Source: Haliclystus octoradiatus (Eukaryota > Cnidaria > Staurozoa > Stauromedusae > Haliclystidae). Taken from it: a stretch of 64,000 nt of DNA. The notes below the pieces were generated by a model. The model worked only from the letters and a program-made list of their open reading frames with translations. It had not been told where the DNA came from and searched no databases. Of this stretch, positions 56,637 through 64,000 are shown piece after piece. The translations under genes were made by a program, and so were the position numbers. Location of the stretch: assembly GCA_916610825.1 (NCBI GenBank), contig OU744449.1:8514243-8578242 (forward strand), read 5' to 3'. Position 1 is the first letter of the stretch. Each line of letters starts with the position of its first letter.

Positions 56637-58177
56637 AGTATAAGTAAACTTTCCAACGTTCAGATTTTGCAAACGATTTGTAACGTGTAAATTTCTATCT
56701 AGTTTAAAATCTTCAATGTGGGAATATTTTACCAAGGGAACAATTTGCTAGTGAAAATTATTTCACAAACAGCGTACTGATACTGAAGTTAGGATTATTT
56801 TCCCGGGCATTTTCTTCGAGACAGTCGGATTAGTATTGACCTTTTGTAAAGGTTGGATACAAATTTTACAAAGCACGTTTAGTCTTGAGGGATTATTCCT
56901 GGAGAAGGAGGTGAGGCCCCCTTTCTTGTCGGGGGCTCAGGGGCATGCTCTCCCGGAATATTTCTTGAAAACTGCACATCTTGAGGGGTCCTTTAGTTTA
57001 CATCAAAAGCATAATATAAAAAAACCAATATAATATAATAAGACATTCAACTAACACCAATGTTGATCATTTATTAAATTGAAATTCTAGAAAAGCTCTT
57101 ACAGTAGTTACAGAGCGATTTGAGTTGATTGTTTTCCAAAAGGTTTGTTCAATGAAAAGATCAAGGTCTATCAAAGTTGTCGAAACTATATTTTGTCAGC
57201 GCAGTACCCCGAATACGTTATTAATATCTTATCGCAACTCATTTCTTGGGCGAGGCAATTTTTTGCATTATCCAATGAACACTAGTTTACAGATGTATCA
57301 ATTTTCCCGACCGACAAATGAAGATGGTAACATCAATTGAAACCAATCAACCAGTGTCCAAAAACACATTGGTATACAGCTACTGGTTGCTGTTGCCAAT
57401 CACTACATTGGTATTCGATCCATCAGGGATCACAAATCTGCTCACAAGCCTTATATGGAACGGTGGGAAGTCATTTTGAACGCAGCAGAAATGTCAACTT
57501 GCTGTTATTCAAGATAGGAGGAATGAATTGGTTTATTTTAATAATATTTTTAGAAATTACGCAATTATTTTGGCTGACAAGTGCGTCTGAACCAGCATCT
57601 GACGTACCCTGTGTCTGCCGCTGCCTTTGTGATACGTAACAGAAACTAGGCCTATACCAATCGAATGGTTAAATACGTATACAAGCAAGTTTCCATGTGT
57701 ATTCTTCAATTCAAGTATTGCCATAATGACAGTAGTTTGACCACCTCAGTCAAAATCAGGAATCCTGCATCTGGAAATTTTGAACAAATTCAGCGAAAAT
57801 ATATATTTCATGACTTATTGGTCTATAAATTTCAACAAAATAATTTTTAAGAAAATGTTGAAATGCCTATATAGAGATAATTCCAGAAGGCTGGATCTTT
57901 TGTGGGACCCTGATTATCAACGGTTAGTAATGTCGCATTTCATCAATAACTGCTATATATTAAACGTTTAGAATTAGTATCCTGCACAATGTCCATATAT
58001 CTCAAAAACATAGACCAATTCAGATCCTTTGTTATAATCTTGCTTAGGTTTTTCATCACGTGTAACACTTTGTGACCTCCTTTCAATGAAAATAGTAATA
58101 TAAAAATTGGGAGAACGGAAAATATAATTTCATCTCACAACTACAAGAATTAGAAGTACGAAATTGCTCACTAGTAC
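56637..58177. other. Stretch without a supported gene
   Basis: Several short open frames but none with recognisable protein features, splice context or homology. Confidence 0.4.
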
Positions 58178-58337
58178 CAGGTTTTGAGGGAAGGCTAATC
58201 TTTCTCTTTGAATCCCCATAGCATATGACATATAATCTATATTTTCAGTTAGCTTGCTGCTTGTTTCTGACAGGAATGCCTCTCTTGTTGTTCTGTCCCC
58301 AGCCACATTCAACACCCTTCTTACTTCTTCAACAATC
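58178..58337 (-). other. Candidate exon, unknown protein
   Basis: The minus frame reads IVEEVRRVLNVAGDRTTREA, then FLSETSSKL and YMSYAMGIQRERL, hydrophilic and protein-like. It is preceded by an AG (CTATCTTAAG) and followed by CTG/GTACTA, a weak donor. I do not recognise it. It could be a piece of a transposon-related gene together with the fragments at 58.8 and 60.4 kb. Confidence 0.3.
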
Positions 58338-58799
58338 CTTAAGATAGAGAAAAAGGTAAGAATTGAATTTGGTTGATCATTGCAAATGCTAGCATAAACA
58401 TAAAATTACATTTGCACTAAGCTTATCAGAGAATTCTAATACAATGTGAGATAATATCTGACGTAGAAGTGTGGTTCATCAAATGAAATCAAACGGGACC
58501 GATAACAAAAAAAATATTAAGGATAGAGGAAAGTTAAATAATAAGAAAGGTTTCACGAGATCTTGTATAGGAAAACGTTTTAATTCCTGGGAAAATATAA
58601 AACAGATCCAGTTCTTACCTCCATTATTTAGGATTTCCTGAACAAGATGAAGTATGTAGAAAATTAGGATTAATATTGGGTATACATATTGTATTAGTAA
58701 TATAGCATGATGTTGTAAATTATCATAATTAATGCTCATTAACAGCTCAATCTGTTAAAATGATAAAGATTATGATATGGTGTCAAGCAAAAATCATAC

Positions 58800-58908
58800 T
58801 TCCACATGATCCTTGAAGCATGGATAATATTCTATCATCTTTTGGCTTCTCGCTTCATTTTGGTTCTTTAACCATTCTCTCCTTGCCGGATACTCTTTGT
58901 TTAAAAAC
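58800..58908 (-). other. Candidate coding fragment (ARREWLKNQNEARSQ)
   Basis: Minus strand reads FLNKEYPARREWLKNQNEAR and MIEYYPCFKDHVE with a GTATGA following. The pattern RRxWL..(basic)..I..YPCFKD resembles the middle of a protein family common around fish and invertebrate transposons. Too short to be sure. Confidence 0.35.
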
Positions 58909-60324
58909 AAGTTTATAGTCTCTGGGGACTTTTCTTTTTTTTATTTCTTTCTTTTTTCAGTGATTCGTAATTCCGTTTCATTGTCTCCCTCGTACTATCT
59001 AGCATTGATTATGAATCTGAAATATGCAAAATAGAGTAATTCACAAATAAATTAATATCTAATCCATTTTTTGACAGTGGATTGTATGAAAGCAATCAAA
59101 TATACCGGGATTGGCAGTACTATATATTCTCAGAAGTACATTCTCCATTCTCTGAAGGCCTGTCTTGGTCATTATTGGAGTCGGCCCTCTCTGCTTTTAA
59201 GCGGGCAAGGTACCTTGTACACAATAGAAAGTGAATCTCCAAATTGATTGCTAGCTATTTACAAGAAAGGTAACACACATAGCATATTTGGCATTGACAA
59301 GGTTGATATTTTAATGAGGCAATATCTTAAATACATCTGCTTTGCTTAGTTTTTTTCATTTGGCCCTTCCGGATTTACAACCTCTTTTTTGTTGGAGAAC
59401 TTCTTTTGTAACTCTTTATAGATCAACGTCTGAAAAATCAACAAATTCATATTATGGGAATGTTGAAAAACCAGGAGAAAATCAAGCAGCATTAATCAGT
59501 GTTTCTTACTTCATCAGATTTTCATAAAGTGTGGAATTAATGCAGGAATACATATCTTTAATTTTAGAATATAGGTGTTTTCCGTGTGATGAGGAGATAT
59601 ATTGTTAAATTATATATTTGAGAACATGAATTCTAGAAATTCTGGTTATTCTTCAATCTTAATTGTTTTGATTGTTCTTGTTTCAATGGATTCCTCATAG
59701 AAAGAATGTTATTTTATTAGGATAAGGAAAACTATTCTTGAATCTTAATTGTTTTAATTTCAATGGAATTCTCAAATGAATAATCAATTGATGAGGCTGG
59801 TCTGACACGTGTTTCGTTCCTGCCAAAGAACTCAGCAGAGACTTTATATTATTGAAGATAATTCTGGGTAGACAATAATTGAAAGAATGCAAAACTCTGA
59901 AAAATATGAACTTATTTGTTATTAAATGAAGTTATATAGCAAAAATCATAATTCCTTTAACACAGTAATAGTAATATTATATAGTAATAATATAGCAGCA
60001 TACACAAGTACTTGTTTCTGACCATTAGCCTTCGTCATAGTAATAATATATATACATTTTTATTAGTTTAAGCATACTATATTTTGAAAGTCATTTGTAT
60101 ATTCTTGAAATAAAAATCTAAAATTTGATATCCATTGATAGCTATAATATGTGAAAGTTAAACATTAAATTTAGGTACAACATTTTTTTTATTAGATATA
60201 TTATTATAGTATGATCAAGCTGACATAAAACTTTGATATGAATTGATAGCGTGCTCAATATGAGTAGCAACATCTGCTGGATAGGATGGATCCCCAAACA
60301 AAATGTTATATGTAGCACAGATAG

Positions 60325-60530
60325 TCAAATTTCATGGCATTTAGGATAGTCCCAATCGAAAAGATAAAAACAAGCAACAGCCGTGATGGTAGCTTGGATA
60401 AGCTGTTGGAAACCAAATTCGCAAAGTATCTGTTTGTCAAGAGCCAAGTAAATCTTTGATTGATCCACCGACAGAACTGGAACAACGGAAGATCTTAGAC
60501 AGAGGACATCTTTAGGGTTTTCATTGTTCT
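60325..60530 (-). other. Candidate coding fragment (VDQSKIYLALDKQIL)
   Basis: One open minus frame reads LCLRSSVVPVLSVDQSKIYL, ALDKQILCEFGFQ, then ACFYLFDWDYPKC and a stop. It looks like the C-terminal end of the same protein family suggested for 58.8 kb (P-V-x-V...VDxxxI...FYxFNxxYPK). The order of the two fragments on the minus strand is reversed from that expected of one gene. Confidence 0.35.
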
Positions 60531-60706
60531 AGGAAAAAAATGTGTTAGCCGAGCTGTGAAACCAAATTCGCAAAGTATCTGTTTGTCAAGAGCCAAGTAA
60601 ATCTTTGATTGATCCACCAACAGAACTGGAACAACGGAAGATCTTAGACAGAGGACATCTTTAGGGTTTTCATTGTTCTAGGAAAAAATGTGTTAGCCGA
60701 GCTGTG
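60409..60706. repeat. 149-bp tandem duplication
   Basis: Two copies, 60409-60557 and 60558-60706, nearly identical: one visible substitution (CACCGACAG against CACCAACAG) and one A-run length change. The duplicated unit covers the first part of the candidate coding fragment, so the duplication is recent relative to it. Confidence 0.85.
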
Positions 60707-61201
60707 AAGACTGGATTCATAGCAGCCATGACAAATACTGGCATAATTGATACTGAGTCTTTGTTTTCGTTTTCACTGGGCATAAAGCTTGACATTTAGT
60801 ATACTCACCAGCACTGTGATGGTATTTTGCCAAGATTGAATCCTGCATTGCATTTACATGTGAACTGCAATGTTTTCAGATGGCAGCACCATAATTTCCC
60901 TGTCTACGAACCCGTTTTTGAAAACAAAACATTGCTTTTGCAAGGTCCCATCACAGGAGCCAGTTATGTCTTTTGCCTTTTTTCTTCATTACTTCTTCGG
61001 CAGCCATTGAAACACTCCAATTAAGCAGCACTTAGTTGAAAGAGTTCATAAGCCAATGGTCTTATTATTATTCCACTGTGGTGCTCTTACTGGCGATGGT
61101 AAGTCCACCGAAGCACAGAACCGTTTTGCTTCTAGATGCATTTCCACTTCCTATGAGGCAAATTAGAGTTTATCAATGACAATGAACATGTGACGGAGCG
61201 C

Positions 61202-61962
61202 ACGTCTGATTTACGGTAAAGGGAAAGAAATTTACGGAAAAATATAAAACGAGGTCCATCGTATTCTGCTTTCCTGTAAACGAACGTACAAATAAATCGT
61301 TTCGAGAGATGGATTTAGATGTAATATAGCAATAACTATTTTTCGATGATGTTTGAGTTTGGACATTCAACATATTCATTTGGATATTATCGATATTCTA
61401 ATTAATTTACTCTTCCAGTCTTTTACATAATTAATATCATCGATTAATGGAGATGCAACTGTTTGATTGATGTATTGATTTACTGCATTATGTATTTGTG
61501 TCACTGTCATCTTCGTTAGTTATTTTCATATAGGCCTACTTGACATTGCTTTGCAATTTTGGTAATTACAATAAATTATTCACCGTGTATATAACATCAC
61601 ATCGAAAGCCTTCGTTAAAACTCTGGTTGTGAAGGTAAACTTCAATGTTTACTTTGACAAGATATTGTCAGCTACTTGCAAACACTGTTCACATCGTAAT
61701 TCGTATTCAATTAAAAACATTAACAATTTTGTATTCTTTTCTATCGATGATTAATTACACAAATAAAAAATAACAGATGCTAGGATAAAACAGACAAAAT
61801 AATCACAACCAAGACAACATTGCAAAGTTCACTGCATCTAAGTCCACCCCTCACGACGATATATTCCCAAGCGGTACACTCGTTTACAGGAAGACAGGAT
61901 ACAATGGACCTCATTTTATATTTTTCCTTAATTTTCTTTCCGTTTTCCATAAATCAGACGTG
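61202..61962. repeat. Inverted repeat with 85-bp arms
   Basis: The arm 61202-61285 is the inverted copy of 61875-61962, for example CACGTCTGATTTACGG, then GAGGTCCATCGTATTC against ATACAATGGACCTC and CATAAATCAGACGTG. The 590-base centre has no gene. Both arms give the same peptide by chance of reading frame. Confidence 0.7.
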
Positions 61963-63279
61963 CCCTGTGACTGAAGATGTAGTCAGCTATGGAAGCCAGT
62001 CCCGGAAGCTATTATGGGAACGGGTTTCTTGTCATGTGACCATCAATTAGCCAATCACGAACAGATGCATCTCATTATCATATATTGATCAATATCCTTT
62101 GCAAAAAGGAACCAATGAATATATAGACCTACGTACAGCTAGTTTAGCACTGCATTGAGAAAATGGAGGTCACAATCTTCATAGAGATCAAAACATGATG
62201 ATTCCAGCGATGTGTGTTGATCGATAGTTTTTCAAAAACCTACTATAAAAATCTGCGGAATAACTTCAGTGAAGATGATTATTTTTACCGAAAGAGTGAA
62301 AATATAACAAGGTAATTAGATAACTTTGAATCTACAACTTAATTTGAAATATTTCCTAAATTAATTGAACATCGTCATTAACAAAAAATAGACATATTAA
62401 TATAAAAATAAAATGAAAAATGATCAAATTTGAATAATATCACATTTTCAAAGATAATTTTGCTTTCAAGAAATATCTTAACTGTTTGTCGTATAAGCAA
62501 CCAATTCTACTGCCATCATCGACAAAGCATTATATGTAGCAGAAATGGACAGTGGACACAGCAGGACTCAGTATTAATAAAGGTTAAAGCCGAAAGCAAG
62601 CTAATTCATCGAAACCCAGTAATGACCTGAAAGATCAACAAGCAGATTCTGGCAAGAAGTTATACGGAAAACTTGGCGGTCGAGCTTACAATGACCAGCA
62701 ACGTTCGACCAAATCTTGAAAATGACACTCATGAGCTATGGAGTCCAATATGATATTGATTCACTTGAATCACGCAGAATAAAATCTGATTTACATAATC
62801 TGGTTTTCAAAATTGTAAATAAAATTGTAGAAATTCCCAGTGATATTTTAGGTTTCCTTCAATTGATCATCCAATTCGCTGTCGCTTGAGGCAAATCATC
62901 CCTCGACTTGTTGCTGTAAATGATTTTGTTGCATGTATATTCTTATTTTAATCGAGTTATCCAGTTATGTAACTCTGTTTCCGTATATAGTTGTAACTAG
63001 GTTCTAAATTTTAAAACAATGTTAATGATCTATGAGAAATGTAAACACTCAAATTAGGCTGCCTGTAAGCGAAAACGGGGTGAATACCTTTTTCCTTTGT
63101 TTGGTTGTATGTATCATTTATTGATAATTTACAAATATATATAAAATCAAATCAAAACCTTTGCTGCTTATATGTCAACACAGACAAAATCGAAGCTAGA
63201 ACATTCGAATATTCCAAATATTCAACTTTACAGGCTTCGAAAGCAGCAACAATAGTTATATATCAATATTGTACAAATA
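61963..63279. other. Stretch without a supported gene
   Basis: AT-rich with short open frames only; nothing recognisable. Confidence 0.4.
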
Positions 63280-63960
63280 GCTGACATTGGAGCTGATGCA
63301 TCGCTAATCTATTAGGAAGTGCTACCACTAAATAATATGTGCTTGGCGGGTTGGTAGATATTGAACAGTCAATGATCCAACCAATTAACGACCAGTCTGA
63401 ATGCGTTAGTACTATTGTCATTATACCTAAATCAAATGGTAAAGCACGTATACTGTATGTCGATTTCACTCGTATAAATAAATTTGTCACCGAAAGATGC
63501 TGTTGCGGCTATTTCTAACAAATCTAAAAACATTTTTCTACATTTAATGCTACATCAGGCTACTCGAAGATACCGCTTCACGATGACAGTCAATCTCTAG
63601 CTACATTTTCCCCTCGATTGGCCGATATAAGTTCTTGAGAGCTCGAATGAAGCATGTGACGTATACTGCAAAGACATAACGGTTCGGTTACGCCCTGCTA
63701 TAAAGCATGAAGACAAATAGAGGTTATAACAGTGTGGATCGAGATTCCTAACTACTAAAGAGATACCCAATGTAGCAGAAAATTGTAGTGATATTTTTGT
63801 TCCTGATTCTACATTTGTGGATCATATTCAATATGTTAAAACAACTTTGAACCGCTCTAGAACCAACAAAATCGTGAACTTGAATCCTGACAAATTTGTA
63901 TTGTAGTGCTCCATCGTGAGAAAAGATGGAATTGCAGTAAATGAAAAGGTTAAACGCAAT
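63280..63960 (+). pseudogene. Decayed Ty3/gypsy reverse transcriptase fragment
   Basis: Plus-strand pieces in changing frames follow the gypsy RT order: SECVSTIVIIPKSNGKARIL, then YVDFTRINKFV, then FNATSGYSKIPLHDDSQSLA. Downstream, near 63880-63900, LNPDKF and a CS-type continuation resemble the palm end. The catalytic YIDD region is not recognisable. Several stops and frameshifts; it is dead. It resembles the class of element at the left edge, but the two are not shown to be the same copy. Confidence 0.7.
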
Positions 63961-64000
63961 TTTATCCTTTCCAGCCCCCATAACTATTAACATTACTGAG

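Noticed and set aside
61173..62050. Two similar peptides (68 and 76 residues) on opposite strands
   Set aside because: They come from the arms of an inverted repeat and show no protein features.
1..64000. CRISPR arrays, operons, ribosome binding sites, bacterial defence genes
   Set aside because: The window is eukaryotic; the tandem repeats seen are microsatellites or transposon subterminal repeats without CRISPR architecture.

Overview
The window is AT-rich metazoan nuclear DNA: spliced genes with GT/AG introns, long introns and dense transposable elements. There is no sign of bacterial or organellar organisation. The organism cannot be named from the sequence. The divergent but domain-complete ERG channel, the CR1/L2-like LINEs, Ty3/gypsy elements and hairpin MITEs fit a marine invertebrate, perhaps a tunicate or another fast-evolving deuterostome; this is inference.

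Only one host gene appears complete. It is a KCNH-type voltage-gated potassium channel of the ERG (Kv11 / seizure) class on the minus strand, 39748 to 3472. I could assemble ten coding exons whose splice sites and phases all agree, giving a 1006-residue protein: N-cap, PAS, long linker, S1-S6 with an SVGFGN filter, C-linker/CNBD and a C-terminal coiled coil. Intron 3 (about 15 kb) holds two large items on the opposite strand. One is a nearly intact CR1/L2-like LINE (about 25.79-30.12 kb) whose ORF2 has a 2A-like motif. The other is the last two exons of an AMP deaminase gene, broken by an in-frame TAA.

The left edge (1-1138) is the 3' end of a Ty3/gypsy element with an odd double-LTR structure. 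From 40 to 50 kb the DNA is mostly non-coding, with a decayed LINE, several hairpin MITEs and low-complexity tracts. At 51205-56630 lies a cut-and-paste transposon with a perfect 6-bp target duplication (CTATTA) and inverted arms of about 1.9 kb. It carries a truncated rve-type transposase, plus a HECT E3-ligase-like reading frame present in both arms. This is the most unusual object in the window. From 57 to 62 kb there are exon-like fragments that may belong to a transposon-related protein, a 149-bp tandem duplication and an inverted repeat. The right edge (63.28-63.96 kb) is a decayed Ty3/gypsy reverse transcriptase.

All homology calls are from motif recognition by eye; no database search was run.
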